Source: an uncultured Clostridia bacterium (GTDB lineage Bacteria > Bacillota > Clostridia > Oscillospirales > Ruminococcaceae). From it: a DNA stretch of 64,000 bases. The position numbers and the translations under genes are program-made. The DNA is taken from the NCBI GenBank assembly GCA_947626165.1, contig CANQRG010000003.1, positions 72,375 to 136,374 of the forward strand, in the 5' to 3' direction. How positions within the stretch are numbered: the first letter of the stretch is position 1; each line of letters starts with the position of its first letter. The notes beneath the pieces are model-generated. The model was given only the letters and a program-made list of their open reading frames with translations, was not told the origin of the DNA and searched no databases. Positions 46,436 to 56,151 of the stretch are shown here, piece by piece.

Positions 46436-46522
46436 CAATTATCCATTATCTATTGTCAATTACTCTGGCTCGCTGATCTTGCTTCTAGCCTCTTGCCTCT
46501 ACTGGCAGGGCTTAGCCCTGCC
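46436..46522 (-). repeat. Repeat element at the 3' end of degV
   Basis: A short-unit tract (46436-46461, CAATTATCCATTATCTATTG style) and an 8-bp perfect palindrome GGCAGGGC-TTA-GCCCTGCC (46504-46522) read in the opposite orientation to the copies at 36.6 and 62.0 kb. The degV stop codon is exactly the 3-nt loop of the palindrome. A 57-nt block is not present here. Confidence 0.65.
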
Positions 46523-47405
46523 GGTTTGATTTGAATATAACTCCCACCACTTTAGGTCCTGCATTTATTGTAATTGCTGCGCCTATTTGGTAAAAATCCT
46601 CAGGAGGATATCCTAACTCTTTCGTCATAGCCTCTGCCATTTCGTCTCTTACTGATTCGTCATTGCCGTAAACAATGCAGTAAGGCGTTTTCGGAATCAT
46701 TTCCTTAACGGTAAGGCTCAATATTTTAGGTACTATCGCCTTATCACCCCGAACCTTGCTCTCGGTGGTTATCTGGTTGTCCATAATTCTCATTATCGGG
46801 CGAAGTCCCATAACCTCTCCTGCAAAAGCGGCGGCGGAGGGAATTCTTCCCGATTTTCTTGCATACTTTAGGGTGTACGGCGCAAAGAAAATGATACAGT
46901 TGTCCACCCAGTCTTTAATATACGCTGCTATCTCGTCAGCAGACGAGCCTTTAAGAGCCTTTATTGCACCCTGAACTATCGGATAGCCGTAACCTCCCGT
47001 ATAGCCTCTGCCGTCAATATTGTAAATATGGAAGTTATCCTTTGCCTGAGGGTTATCTTCAAAAAATTCTGACGCTGCCATAACAGCGTTATTATAGGTA
47101 GCCGAACCCTGTGAATTTATAGTTACGTTAATAACATCAGTATAGCCCTCATCGTAATACTTTTTGAAAGCCTCTGCATATTCAAAAGCAGTTATCTGAG
47201 AGGTAACAGGAATACCGTCAAACTCATCGATCATTTTATAAAACTTTTCGTTGTCGAAATCAACTCTGGAGGTATAGCTTTTGTCACCCATTGCAACCTT
47301 AAAAGGCATTACAAGTATATCCAGCTCCCTCTCGTTTTCAACCGATATATCAGACGCCGAATCGGTTATAAATTTGATTCTGTTCATAGATGCATTCTGC
47401 CCCAT
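46512..47405 (-). CDS. DegV family fatty-acid-binding protein
   Basis: 297 residues. DegV/FakB proteins bind a fatty acid for the FakA kinase or for transport. N-terminal FITDSASD and SQITAFEY (the TSQ motif at the lipid pocket), VTINSQGSATYNNA and RKSGRIPSAAAF are family features. GGAGG ten nt before the ATG at 47403-47405. The final residues RQG and the stop are encoded by the repeat palindrome, so the C-terminus may have been reset by an insertion. Ends the pyrC-pyrF-trmL-degV run. Confidence 0.93.
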   Translation of the reverse strand: MGQNASMNRIKFITDSASDISVENERELDILVMPFKVAMGDKSYTSRVDFDNEKFYKMIDEFDGIPVTSQITAFEYAEAFKKYYDEGYTDVINVTINSQGSATYNNAVMAASEFFEDNPQAKDNFHIYNIDGRGYTGGYGYPIVQGAIKALKGSSADEIAAYIKDWVDNCIIFFAPYTLKYARKSGRIPSAAAFAGEVMGLRPIMRIMDNQITTESKVRGDKAIVPKILSLTVKEMIPKTPYCIVYGNDESVRDEMAEAMTKELGYPPEDFYQIGAAITINAGPKVVGVIFKSNRQG

Positions 47406-47448
47406 TTAGGAGCTTCCTCCTTATGAAAATTTATAAAATCACAGTAAA

Positions 47449-47940
47449 TTACCAAGTATATTGAGTAAGTTTTCCCTCTGTTGTCAGGTCGGGAAAATCC
47501 CATTGTCTTAGTATCTCGTATGTTGCTATTGCAACGGCATTTGAAAGATTTAGGCTTCTCAAATCAGACCGCATAGGAATTCTCACACAATGCTTTTCGT
47601 TTTCATACAGCAACCTTTCGGGAAGTCCCTTATCCTCTCTGCCGAAAAGGATATAAACATTATCTTTATATTCAACGTCGCTGTAGACGTTTTTTCCCTT
47701 TGTAGTGAAGTAATAATACTCGCCGTTTGTCTTTTGAAAAAAATCATCTAAGCTGTCGTATTCGTAAATCTCCAGCTTATCCCAGTAGTCCAGACCTGCT
47801 CGCTTTAACGCCCTGTCTGTTATCGTAAAACCATAAGGCTTTACAAGATGCAGAGCCGCTCCCGTTACCGCACAGGTTCTCGCAACATTACCTGTATTTT
47901 GAGGGATCTGAGGCTCTACCATTACTATATTTAACTTCAT
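47449..47940 (-). CDS. trmL: tRNA (cytidine/uridine-34 2'-O)-methyltransferase TrmL
   Basis: 163 residues from the ATG at 47938-47940 (AAAGG upstream; the open frame extends 44 codons into pyrF and is discarded). SPOUT fold with MVEPQIPQNTGNVARTC, LFGREDKGLPE and RSLNLSNAVAIATYE knot motifs. Methylates the wobble nucleotide of leucine tRNAs in characterised members. Starts 17 nt after pyrF. Confidence 0.95.
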   Translation of the reverse strand: MKLNIVMVEPQIPQNTGNVARTCAVTGAALHLVKPYGFTITDRALKRAGLDYWDKLEIYEYDSLDDFFQKTNGEYYYFTTKGKNVYSDVEYKDNVYILFGREDKGLPERLLYENEKHCVRIPMRSDLRSLNLSNAVAIATYEILRQWDFPDLTTEGKLTQYTW

Positions 47941-47957
47941 TATGTCTTTCCTTTTTC

Positions 47958-48890
47958 TTAAAGAGCTATTCTCGGAAGATATGAAATTATATCCTCTTTC
48001 ATTCTTATGCACTCTCTCCTTGCGGCGCCTGCATAATCCTTTTCGTCGCATTCCTCTTTCTGATAAGCGCACATAACCGCTCTCGAAGAATTTACAACAG
48101 CACCCAGTCCGTTAGCGTCAAAGCCGTGTGAAACTCCCTCTGCTCCGCCGCCCTGAGCGCCGTAACCGGGAACTAAGAAAAAGGTGTTAGGCAATGCACT
48201 TCGCATTTCAGCAAGCTGTTCGGGGTAAGTTGCTCCCACAACAGCACCCACAGAAGAATATCCGTGTTTGCCCATATTGTCTTTACCCCACTCTTCGCAC
48301 ATTTTTCCCATTTCCGCATATATGGTATTTCCGTCTTTAAGCTCCTTATCCTGAAGCTCTCCGCTTGATTTATTTGAAGTTTTAACAAGAACAAAAATAC
48401 CCTTATCTCTCTTTACGCATTCGCTCAAAAGCGGAGAAATACCGTCTGTTCCCAGATATCCGTTTACAGTAAGAGCGTCCGCTCCGAATGGCTCAAAAGC
48501 CTCGCCGTCGACGTAAACTTCTCCTAAATGAGCAAGCGCATATGCCTGCATTGTTGCGCCGATGTCATTTCTTTTACCATCGGTTATAACAAACATACCC
48601 TTGTTCTTAGCATATTGTATAGTCTTATAAAGAGTTTTAACACCCTCCCAGCCGTACATTTCATAATAAGCCGCCTGAGGTTTTATTGCAGGTACTATAT
48701 CGCATATTTCGTCAATAATTCCCTTGTTAAAGGCTAAAACAGCCTTTGCGGCTCCTTTTAAATTTTTGCCGTACTTTTTAAAAGCCTTTTTCTTTAAGTA
48801 GTCGGGAACATAATCAAGCTTCGGATCAAGTCCCACAACAGTCGGGTTTTGCGTCTTTACGATTTTTTCAATAAGTCTGTCAAATGACAT
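47958..48890 (-). CDS. pyrF: Orotidine 5'-phosphate decarboxylase (type 2)
   Basis: Converts OMP to UMP, the last step of de novo pyrimidine synthesis. 310 residues, the long PyrF type. VVGLDPKLDYVP at the start, the catalytic DGKRNDIGAT (Lys and Asp pair) and PGYGAQGGG near the phosphate site. It lies 43 nt after pyrC. Confidence 0.97.
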   Translation of the reverse strand: MSFDRLIEKIVKTQNPTVVGLDPKLDYVPDYLKKKAFKKYGKNLKGAAKAVLAFNKGIIDEICDIVPAIKPQAAYYEMYGWEGVKTLYKTIQYAKNKGMFVITDGKRNDIGATMQAYALAHLGEVYVDGEAFEPFGADALTVNGYLGTDGISPLLSECVKRDKGIFVLVKTSNKSSGELQDKELKDGNTIYAEMGKMCEEWGKDNMGKHGYSSVGAVVGATYPEQLAEMRSALPNTFFLVPGYGAQGGGAEGVSHGFDANGLGAVVNSSRAVMCAYQKEECDEKDYAGAARRECIRMKEDIISYLPRIAL

Positions 48891-48933
48891 AATACATCAA
48901 TGCTCCTATAAAGAACATTTCCTCCCTCCGATG

Positions 48934-50205
48934 TTATTTATATTCAAAAACAACTTCGCCTTTTGAAATTGTATATAAAACCTTTCCCTTTAGATTTTCG
49001 CCCTTAAAAACACTGTTCTTTGATTTTGAATGAAGTTTATCTTTTTCAACAATCCATTCCAAATCGGGGTCGAATACCGTAATATCAGCGACGCTCCCCT
49101 TAGTCAAAGAAACAGGCTCAAGCCCTAAAATCTTTCTCGGGTTTACGCTCATAAGCTCATTAATTTTATAAAGCGGTAAAAGACTCGTATGGTAAAGCTG
49201 AGTAAGCGTTGCCGCAAGAGAAGTCTCTAAACCTACTACACCGTTTGGCGCAGTATAGAAGTCAGTCTTATCCTCCTCGCTGTGCGGAGCGTGGTCTGTA
49301 ATAATACAGTCGATAGTTCCGTCACAGACAGCTCTTTCAACAGCCTTTCTGTCCTCCTCAGTTCTAAGCGGAGGACTCATACGGTAATCAGCGTCTTTTG
49401 AGTAGAGCTTTTCATCGGTAAAAGTGAAATAGTGGGGCGCTGTCTCGCAGGTTACCTTTACACCGTCAGTCTTTGCCGCACGAATAATATTGCAAGAGCC
49501 AACTGTCGACACATGAGCGATATGAATGTGAGCGTCCATACTCATAGCAAGAGCGATCTCCCTCGCAGTTATATAGTCCTCGCTCGCTCTGTCCATTCCC
49601 TTAACGCCGAGAGCTTTGGATACCTCTCCCTTATTAATTATACCGCCGTTTATAATGTTTAAATCCTCGCAGTGGGATATAATAGTTACTCCTGCTTTCT
49701 TTGCCTGTTCTATAGCTTTACGCATAAGCTCAGCATTCTCAACAGGGCGTCCGTCGTCAGAAAATGCAACAGCCCCAGCACGTTTTAACTCACTGAAATC
49801 GGTAAGCTCTTTGCCTTTCATACCCTTGCTTACGCAGGCTATAGGCAGAACATCTATCCCCGTTAAAACTGCTTTTTCCTTTACATAATTTACGACATCA
49901 ACAGAATCGACAGGCGGAACAGTATTAGGCATACACGCAACGCCTGTAAAGCCTCCTGCTTTAGCAGCGGCGGCACCTGTTATTATATCCTCTTTATAGG
50001 TAAGTCCCGGGTCACGGAAATGAACGTGCATATCAAACAGACCTGAAAAAGCAACTAACTTTCCCTTGCCGTCTATTATCCTGTCGGCTTTAAAATCAAG
50101 AGCAGAGCCGACATCTCTTATTATACCGTTTTCAACAGCAATATCCACCGTTTCTTCCGTACTATCCTTGCGTGCGGTAACAACTTGTTTAAGCAATAGT
50201 TTCAA
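48934..50205 (-). CDS. pyrC: Dihydroorotase
   Basis: 423 residues. Amidohydrolase-fold zinc enzyme closing carbamoyl-aspartate to dihydroorotate. HxH site at 60-62 (FDMHVHFRDPG), later SHCEDL, HIAHVST, and catalytic Asp in IITDHAPHSEE. Length and motifs indicate class I. No PyrR-type leader was found upstream; a lipoprotein gene precedes it by 20 nt. Confidence 0.97.
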   Translation of the reverse strand: MKLLLKQVVTARKDSTEETVDIAVENGIIRDVGSALDFKADRIIDGKGKLVAFSGLFDMHVHFRDPGLTYKEDIITGAAAAKAGGFTGVACMPNTVPPVDSVDVVNYVKEKAVLTGIDVLPIACVSKGMKGKELTDFSELKRAGAVAFSDDGRPVENAELMRKAIEQAKKAGVTIISHCEDLNIINGGIINKGEVSKALGVKGMDRASEDYITAREIALAMSMDAHIHIAHVSTVGSCNIIRAAKTDGVKVTCETAPHYFTFTDEKLYSKDADYRMSPPLRTEEDRKAVERAVCDGTIDCIITDHAPHSEEDKTDFYTAPNGVVGLETSLAATLTQLYHTSLLPLYKINELMSVNPRKILGLEPVSLTKGSVADITVFDPDLEWIVEKDKLHSKSKNSVFKGENLKGKVLYTISKGEVVFEYK

Positions 50206-50224
50206 TGGTGTCCCTCACTTAATT

Positions 50225-50674
50225 TTATTGATCTTTATTCTTGTTGATTTCCTTTAACACAAGCTCATAAGCTGTTTTTTTCTTAGATGTATTTCCCGAT
50301 TTATCAAGCGCTGTCACCAAATCTACAACATCAAGAGATGTATTAACACCCGAATCGGTTATATACTTCAAAATCGACTCCATATTGACATACTTGGAAT
50401 CTGTATTCATTTGATCCCAGTCTTTCATTGTAATCTGCAAATATGAAGCCTCCTCAGCCGTATTACTGCTTGATGAAGTTTGCGTCTGAGATTCTTCCGA
50501 TATATCAGTCGGCGCAGGCTCGCCTAATTGTACTGTACCAGTTTCATCAGGCATTGATGATGTAGTAGTAGTAGTCATAGGTTCCTGAACCGAACTGCTC
50601 TCCACCTCGTCACAAGCACACAAAACACCGGCACATAATGCAAGCGCCAAAACTCCGCAAATAATCTTTTTCAT
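50225..50674 (-). CDS. Small lipoprotein of unknown function
   Basis: 149 residues from the ATG at 50672-50674 (AAAGGTGG upstream). The signal peptide ends in LCAC (C21). A Ser/Thr/Gln/Glu-rich linker (about 25-78) leads to a small C-terminal domain (LQITMKDWDQMN to ELVLKEINKNK) that I do not recognise. It belongs to the style of Thr-rich lipoproteins at 8.4 kb. It is transcribed toward pyrC and may share its transcript. No clear promoter. Confidence 0.75.
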   Translation of the reverse strand: MKKIICGVLALALCAGVLCACDEVESSSVQEPMTTTTTSSMPDETGTVQLGEPAPTDISEESQTQTSSSSNTAEEASYLQITMKDWDQMNTDSKYVNMESILKYITDSGVNTSLDVVDLVTALDKSGNTSKKKTAYELVLKEINKNKDQ

Positions 50675-50854
50675 AATGTATCCACCTTTCAATTTATGAA
50701 ACACTCCATAAAGAGCATTTCTTATTCTATATTAATAACAGCTTTAAAGCTCTTTAAGTAAAGTGTCATAAATCTTACAGTATAAATCATAATATTAAAT
50801 TCTGAAATTTAAAGTCTGTTGGTTTTATTTTGCGTATTACGTTGTAAAGTATAA

Positions 50855-52522
50855 TTATTTTTTGATCTCCAAAATTGCTCCTCTGTTTCCCGAAGTAACT
50901 AAAGAAGCATATCTTGCCAGATAACCTGTAGTAATCTTCGGCTCTCTCGGTTTCCACTGAGCCTTTCTGCTTTGCATTTCTTCATCGCTTACCTCAACAT
51001 TTATCTTATTAGCAGGGATATCAATAGAAATCATATCTCCTTCTTTAACAAGCGCAATAGGTCCGCCTACTGCGGCTTCAGGAGAAACGTGTCCGATTGC
51101 GGCGCCCCTTGTAGCTCCTGAGAATCTGCCGTCAGTGATAAGCGCAACGCTCTCGCCCAGTCCCATTCCCATAATAGCAGATGTAGGATTGAGCATCTCT
51201 CTCATTCCCGGTCCGCCCTTTGGACCTTCATATCGGATAACAACAACGTCACCCGGATTTATCTTTCCGCCCAGAATTGCGTTCATTGCGTCCTCCTCAC
51301 AGTCAAACACCCTTGCAGGACCTGAATGTGAAAGCATTTCAGGCGCAACTGCCGAACGCTTTACAACACAGCTGGCAGGGGCTAAATTTCCTCTCAAAAC
51401 AGCAATTCCGCCCGTTTTTGAATAAGGGTCATCAATATCCCTGATAACGTTGGTGTTCTTATTTTTGCAGTCTTTAATATTCTCTCCCACTGTCTTTCCT
51501 GTGCAGGTAATGCAGTCGGTGTTAAGAAGGTTTTTCTTTGAAAGCTCGTTCATAAGCGCATATACTCCGCCCGCTTCGTTAAGCTGCTCCATATAAGTAT
51601 TTCCGGCAGGCGCAAGGTGACAGAGGTTAGGCGTTCTGTCGCTTATTTCATTTGCTATATCTAAATTTAACTCTATTCCGCACTCGTGCGCAATGGCCGG
51701 AAGGTGAAGCATTGAGTTTGTTGAACAGCCCAAAGCCATATCACAGGCAAGAGCATTCATAAATGCCTTTTCAGTCATTATATCTCTAGGCTTTATATCC
51801 TTTTTCAAAAGCTCCATAATCTGCATTCCCGCGTGCTTTGCAAGCTCTATTCTCTCTGAATATACAGCAGGGATAGTTCCGTTGCCCTTAAGTCCCATTC
51901 CGAGAACCTCTGTAAGACAGTTCATCGAGTTTGCCGTATACATTCCCGAACAAGAACCGCAGGTTGGACAGCCGTGTTTTTCATATTCGTCAAGTTTTTC
52001 AGCGCCTATCTTGCCTGCGTTATATTCTCCGACTGCTTCAGAAATGCTTGAAAAACTGGTCATCTTTCCGTCAACGTGTCCTGCGAGCATTGGACCTCCC
52101 GAAACAAATATCGTAGGTATATTTACCCTTGCCGCCGCCATTAAAAGTCCAGGTACGTTTTTGTCACAGTTTGGAACCATAACAAGCGCGTCAAATGCGT
52201 GGGCAATCGCCATAGCTTCGGTCGAGTCTGCAATAAGGTCACGGGTAACAAGGCTGTACTTCATTCCCTGATGTCCCATAGCGATTCCGTCGCAAACGGC
52301 GATTGCAGGGAAAACAATAGGAGTTCCTCCTGCCATTGCGACCCCAAGCTTTACGGCGTCTACTATTTTATCAATATTCATATGACCCGGCACTATCTCG
52401 TTATACGACGATACAATGCCAACCAACGGTCTGGAAATCTCCTCTTTTGTCAGTCCCAATGCGTGATATAACGCACGGTGCGGAGCGTTATTTGCTCCTT
52501 CTTTTATGTTGTTGCTTATCAT
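50855..52522 (-). CDS. ilvD: Dihydroxy-acid dehydratase
   Basis: 555 residues. Iron-sulfur dehydratase of valine, isoleucine and leucine synthesis. Cluster cysteines in [10 protein letters not shown] and [20 protein letters not shown]-terminal [12 protein letters not shown] and GRFSGATRG. The start lies inside the aroK 3' end (35-nt overlap) with AAGGAG ten nt upstream, so it depends on the aro transcript. Confidence 0.97.
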   Translation of the reverse strand: MISNNIKEGANNAPHRALYHALGLTKEEISRPLVGIVSSYNEIVPGHMNIDKIVDAVKLGVAMAGGTPIVFPAIAVCDGIAMGHQGMKYSLVTRDLIADSTEAMAIAHAFDALVMVPNCDKNVPGLLMAAARVNIPTIFVSGGPMLAGHVDGKMTSFSSISEAVGEYNAGKIGAEKLDEYEKHGCPTCGSCSGMYTANSMNCLTEVLGMGLKGNGTIPAVYSERIELAKHAGMQIMELLKKDIKPRDIMTEKAFMNALACDMALGCSTNSMLHLPAIAHECGIELNLDIANEISDRTPNLCHLAPAGNTYMEQLNEAGGVYALMNELSKKNLLNTDCITCTGKTVGENIKDCKNKNTNVIRDIDDPYSKTGGIAVLRGNLAPASCVVKRSAVAPEMLSHSGPARVFDCEEDAMNAILGGKINPGDVVVIRYEGPKGGPGMREMLNPTSAIMGMGLGESVALITDGRFSGATRGAAIGHVSPEAAVGGPIALVKEGDMISIDIPANKINVEVSDEEMQSRKAQWKPREPKITTGYLARYASLVTSGNRGAILEIKK

Positions 52523-53042
52523 ACTTCTTTTTCTCCTTATAATTGAATTTATTAATTTCTTTTATAATGCTCTTTACAACCGTGTAAACAGGAACTCCGC
52601 CGTTAACGGTAATTACACTGTTTTTTATGTAAAGCCTTTTTCTTTTATCATATAGCTTTTTTAATTCCTCCCTTTTGGAATTATAAGCCAACGGTCTGTT
52701 TTTATCTCCCTTTATACGATTATAGCATACTGAAAACTTTGTATCAATAAAAACAGGTATTCCAAACTTCTTGGCGGCACTTCCGTTCTCCTCGCGCAAA
52801 AGCGCTCCGCCGCCTGTGGCTATCACACCTTTTTCATTCCCTAACTTCTTTATCGTTTCTGTTTCCAGATTTCTGAAATACTCTTCGCCTTCAGCTTCAA
52901 ATATTTCGCTTATGCTTCTGCCCTCTTGTTTTTCGATATAGTCGTCCATATCAATAAAACTGCACTTTAAAGCGCAAGCTAGCCTTTTTCCCACAGTTGA
53001 TTTTCCGCAGCCCATAAATCCGCAGAGAAATATTGGTTTCAT
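52488..53042 (-). CDS. aroK: Shikimate kinase
   Basis: 184 residues. Walker [10 protein letters not shown] (8-16), shikimate-binding [11 protein letters not shown], and GGGAL. The C-terminus is extended by a basic stretch ([18 protein letters not shown]) whose codons overlap the ilvD start and ribosome site, which may explain the odd tail. Confidence 0.96.
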   Translation of the reverse strand: MKPIFLCGFMGCGKSTVGKRLACALKCSFIDMDDYIEKQEGRSISEIFEAEGEEYFRNLETETIKKLGNEKGVIATGGGALLREENGSAAKKFGIPVFIDTKFSVCYNRIKGDKNRPLAYNSKREELKKLYDKRKRLYIKNSVITVNGGVPVYTVVKSIIKEINKFNYKEKKKYDKQQHKRRSK

Positions 53043-53099
53043 AATCTTTAAATACGCTCCTATAACGGAGTATTACCTCCTGACATTTTCATAGTAAAA

Positions 53100-53948
53100 C
53101 TACTTAAAATCTCTCTTTACAATTTCATTCATCTCATCTATTATGCCGTTCACTTCATCAACAGTATACTCGTCTCCGTCCCATATCTTATGAGCAGATA
53201 CCGCCTGCCACACCAGCATTGCCATTCCACCGACAGCTTTTTTGCCCATTTCCTTTGCCTTTTTTAAAAGCAATGTCTCTTTCGGATTGTATATAATATC
53301 AAAAACTGCGTCACATTTTTCAATTACTTCATCTGATACAGGACAAGCGTCAACCTTTGGATACATACCCACAGGGCAGGCGTTGACAAGCAAATCATAC
53401 TGCTTTTTTGTATCAATTTGAGTATTCAAAACTATATTTATTTCAGCTTCAGACTTAATAGCCTTTATCTCCTTTTCAACCTGAAGTGCAAGCGGCATAT
53501 CAGATTCCAATACGGCAATATTCAAATTAGCCCCTGCCAGCGCCGACTCAATAGCTATCATTCTTCCTGCTCCGCCGCAGCCGATAAGCAAGACCTCTCC
53601 CGATAGCTTTGCGCCCATAGAACGCACCGTCTCTAAAAAGCCGTCGCAGTCGGTGTTGTAGCCTGTTGTTATGCCGTTTTTATTGTCAACGCAGTTTACC
53701 GAATTATATCTCTTTGCCGACTCGTCTAGCCTGTCAATTTGATCTATGATCGCTACCTTGTGAGGTATTGTTATATTGTAGCCAGCCATAGAATTAAGCT
53801 CGTCTGCGCTTGACTTTAAATCCTGCGGACTTATCTCTTTTATCTCATACTCAAACTCACGGTTTCTAAGCTCAAAAAGCCTTTTGTGAATTGGCGGAGA
53901 CATTGTATGCTTTAATGTCTCTCCTAAAATACAGTATTTGCGTTCCAT
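53100..53948 (-). CDS. aroE: Shikimate 5-dehydrogenase
   Basis: 282 residues. NADP-dependent reduction of 3-dehydroshikimate. The catalytic Lys is K64 (NITIPHK), the partner Asp is in GYNTDCDGF (D100), and the dinucleotide loop is GCGGAGR (123-129). Followed by aroK after 57 nt. Confidence 0.96.
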   Translation of the reverse strand: MERKYCILGETLKHTMSPPIHKRLFELRNREFEYEIKEISPQDLKSSADELNSMAGYNITIPHKVAIIDQIDRLDESAKRYNSVNCVDNKNGITTGYNTDCDGFLETVRSMGAKLSGEVLLIGCGGAGRMIAIESALAGANLNIAVLESDMPLALQVEKEIKAIKSEAEINIVLNTQIDTKKQYDLLVNACPVGMYPKVDACPVSDEVIEKCDAVFDIIYNPKETLLLKKAKEMGKKAVGGMAMLVWQAVSAHKIWDGDEYTVDEVNGIIDEMNEIVKRDFK

Positions 53949-53976
53949 TTCTATGTATTAGTCCTTTCGTATGTAA

Positions 53977-54459
53977 TCACAGTTTAATCTCGACAGTTCT
54001 TGAAGTAGGAGAATACTCTTTATACCTAACCCCTGCCATATCAAACATTCGTTTAGATGCTATCACTTCATCAGAATCACAATATTTATCCTCCATATAG
54101 ATGACCTCTTTTATTCCACTTTGAATAATGGCCTTTGCACATTCGTTGCACGGGAAAAGCGACACATATATCCTTGAATTCTTAACCGAACCTGTAGAAC
54201 TATTTAAAATCGCATTCAACTCTGCGTGGCACACAAACGGGTACTTCGTATCAAGAGCACTCTCGCCCTCTCTTGCCCAAGGCATTTCATCATCATTACA
54301 GCCTGTAGGCATTCCGTTATAGCCTACCGAAAGTATCTTGTTTTCATTCGACACTATACACGCTCCCACCTGTGTGTTTGAATCCTTTGAGCGCTGCGCA
54401 GAAAATAAGGCTATACCCATAAAATACTCGTCCCACGAAATATAATCGGTTCTTTTCAT
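53977..54459 (-). CDS. dCMP deaminase (ComEB-like)
   Basis: 160 residues. Zinc deaminase with HAE (H78, E80 in VCHAELNAI) and PCxxC (C104, C107). The length and N-terminal [19 protein letters not shown] fit deoxycytidylate deaminase, supplying dUMP for thymidylate. Its AGGAG ribosome site overlaps the stop codon of the 46-residue upstream ORF, indicating coupling. Confidence 0.92.
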   Translation of the reverse strand: MKRTDYISWDEYFMGIALFSAQRSKDSNTQVGACIVSNENKILSVGYNGMPTGCNDDEMPWAREGESALDTKYPFVCHAELNAILNSSTGSVKNSRIYVSLFPCNECAKAIIQSGIKEVIYMEDKYCDSDEVIASKRMFDMAGVRYKEYSPTSRTVEIKL

Positions 54460-54465
54460 ATTCTT

Positions 54466-54606
54466 TCACTCCTGTTGCGGCTTTAACTTTTCACAGTCTG
54501 AATCTTCATCATCTGAGGTTTCTTCTATCTCAAGACCAAGCTCTTCAAAAAGCCTGTCGAATTCAGCTTCCGATTCTATTTTATCTTTGGTATTAAAAAG
54601 TCCCAT
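54466..54606 (-). CDS. 46-residue acidic hypothetical protein
   Basis: ATG at 54604-54606 with AGGAG ten nt upstream and a TGA at 54466-54468. The product begins MGLFNTKDKIESEAEFDRLF and ends with an acidic stretch (SDDEDSDCEKLKPQQE). It lies between the ROK kinase and dCMP deaminase genes in the same direction, 15 and 6 nt from them, and its end supplies the ribosome site of the next gene. Function unknown. Confidence 0.65.
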   Translation of the reverse strand: MGLFNTKDKIESEAEFDRLFEELGLEIEETSDDEDSDCEKLKPQQE

Positions 54607-54621
54607 AACAGCCTTGCTCCT

Positions 54622-55587
54622 CTATCTATTATTTTTCTTTGCGATCCCCAAGAAAGCCGCACCTATTAAACCTGCGTTATTTCCCAGCTTCGCTATAACT
54701 ATCTCGGTGTTTTTTGCTGAGTTTCTTGTGTAAACTTCCCTCTCTACAATCTCTTTCATAGGCACAAGCAAAGGGTCTCCTTCGTTGCAGACGCCGCCGC
54801 CGATACAAAGTATATCAGGCTGAAAAATGTTGATTGTATTTGTAATTCCTGCCGCAAGGTACTTTATATATTTATCAACGACCTCTTTTGCAGTCTTATC
54901 GCCCTTTCTCATAGCCTCAAACGCAAGCCTTGCGCTTACCTTTCCGTACTCCTCAGCCATCTTGTGCATTATGCTGTCGGTGTTTCTGTCCATAGCCTCT
55001 TTGGTCATTCTAACAAGACCCGTCGCAGACGAGAAAACCTCGAAACAACCCTTTCTTCCGCAGGTACACTGAGGTCCGTCTACATCTATGACCATATGAC
55101 CTATTTCTGCTCCTGCATAGTTAAAACCCGAATATATCTTTCCGTCAATAATTATTCCTCCGCCGACGCCCGTTCCAAGAGTTATGCATACTGCGTCTCT
55201 AGCGCCTTTTGCAGCACCTGCAATATACTCGCCGTATGCTGCGGCGTTAGCGTCGTTTTCTATATATACAGGCAGATTCAACTTCTGCCTGAACATCTTC
55301 TCCATCTCAATATTTTCAAAACCCAGATTGCACGAATACTCTATTACTCCGCTGTCTGAGTTAGCAATTCCCGGAGTTCCTATTCCAACGCTTTCAATAT
55401 CGTCAATCTCAAGACCTGCTGACTCTATTGCTCCTTTGGTTACAGATACCATATCGTCGCATATCTCCCTCGCAGGACGAGGCAGGTTGGTCTTTGTCTT
55501 AGCCTTAGATACTATTTCAAAGCCCTCATTTATTACACCGGCGGCTATATTTGTTCCGCCGAGGTCTATTCCCACATAATACTTCAT
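54622..55587 (-). CDS. ROK family glucokinase
   Basis: 321 residues. Phosphorylates glucose or a related sugar with ATP. Phosphate-1 motif DLGGTN (8-13), sugar-binding ENDANAAAYGE, ROK zinc motif CTCGRKGCFE, and GGGV adenosine loop. Lacks an N-terminal HTH, so a kinase and not a ROK repressor. First gene of a run leading to aroE, aroK and ilvD. Promoter at 55634-55662. Confidence 0.93.
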   Translation of the reverse strand: MKYYVGIDLGGTNIAAGVINEGFEIVSKAKTKTNLPRPAREICDDMVSVTKGAIESAGLEIDDIESVGIGTPGIANSDSGVIEYSCNLGFENIEMEKMFRQKLNLPVYIENDANAAAYGEYIAGAAKGARDAVCITLGTGVGGGIIIDGKIYSGFNYAGAEIGHMVIDVDGPQCTCGRKGCFEVFSSATGLVRMTKEAMDRNTDSIMHKMAEEYGKVSARLAFEAMRKGDKTAKEVVDKYIKYLAAGITNTINIFQPDILCIGGGVCNEGDPLLVPMKEIVEREVYTRNSAKNTEIVIAKLGNNAGLIGAAFLGIAKKNNR

Positions 55588-55633
55588 CTATTTAAGTCTC
55601 CCGAATATCTATAATCATACTTATACATAGTGT

Positions 55634-55662
55634 ATAATATCATATTATGCCATTAAAGTCAA
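55634..55662 (-). promoter_or_regulatory. SigA-type promoter of the ROK-aro-ilvD run
   Basis: TTGACT (55657-55662), 17 nt, TATTAT (55634-55639). Confidence 0.7.
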
Positions 55663-55685
55663 ATTCAATACGGTTTGATTGTCTT

Positions 55686-56021
55686 TCATCTTTTCGGTAT
55701 GTAAACTGTCAGTTTTTTATTATTCTGTATGCAAAAATCTATGACATACTTTGTACCGTGTGATTTTCCGTCCCAAAAAGCAATTACTTTATCGCTGTAG
55801 TCCACAATCAGATTATTGCGTATAAGCGGTGCTTTTTTACCGTATTTTTTATACTCAGGCAAAAATTCCGTAAGTATCAGCTTGTTGTGATATGCGTATT
55901 CCCTTGCACAGGTGTCAACTCCCTTTGCCCCTCCTGATACGATTTCTGTTGTATTTTCCGGCAGATACCTTTTTAAATTCTTTACCCTTATACTTCTTGA
56001 GCCTATTACTGCAACTTTCAT
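55686..56021 (-). CDS. SLOG-superfamily (DUF2493/YspA-like) nucleotide-binding protein
   Basis: 111 residues from the ATG at 56019-56021 (AGGAG eight nt upstream). Begins KVAVIGSRSI and has the conserved TEIVSGGAKGVDTCAREYA, then FLPEYKKYGKKAPLIRN and VIAFWDGKSHGTK, all typical of the Rossmann-like SLOG family related to DprA and LOG. Members bind nucleotide ligands and often sit in mobile or defence gene sets. Divergent from an XRE gene; role unknown. Confidence 0.85.
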   Translation of the reverse strand: MKVAVIGSRSIRVKNLKRYLPENTTEIVSGGAKGVDTCAREYAYHNKLILTEFLPEYKKYGKKAPLIRNNLIVDYSDKVIAFWDGKSHGTKYVIDFCIQNNKKLTVYIPKR

Positions 56022-56044
56022 TTTAAAGTCTCCTAACACTAAAA

Positions 56045-56096
56045 ATTATATGCAAGCTATGCATAGACTATAATAGTATCACACATAGCCTATAAT
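56045..56096. promoter_or_regulatory. Divergent region with 22-nt spaced direct repeats
   Basis: Two 13-nt direct repeats CATAGACTATAAT (56062-56074) and CATAGCCTATAAT (56084-56096), 22 nt apart, each holding a TATAAT. A CTATGCATAG palindrome (56057-56066) overlaps the first. A minus-strand TATAAT (56045-56050) faces the SLOG gene. Likely operator for the XRE protein; inferred. Confidence 0.5.
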
Positions 56097-56151
56097 TGCA
56101 AATTTTTTTGTATATCATAATTAATAATAAATAATGAATGGAGTATTAATT

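Noticed and set aside
47941-48072. 44-residue N-terminal extension of TrmL
   Set aside because: Arg-rich, overlaps pyrF, and a good ribosome site precedes the internal ATG.
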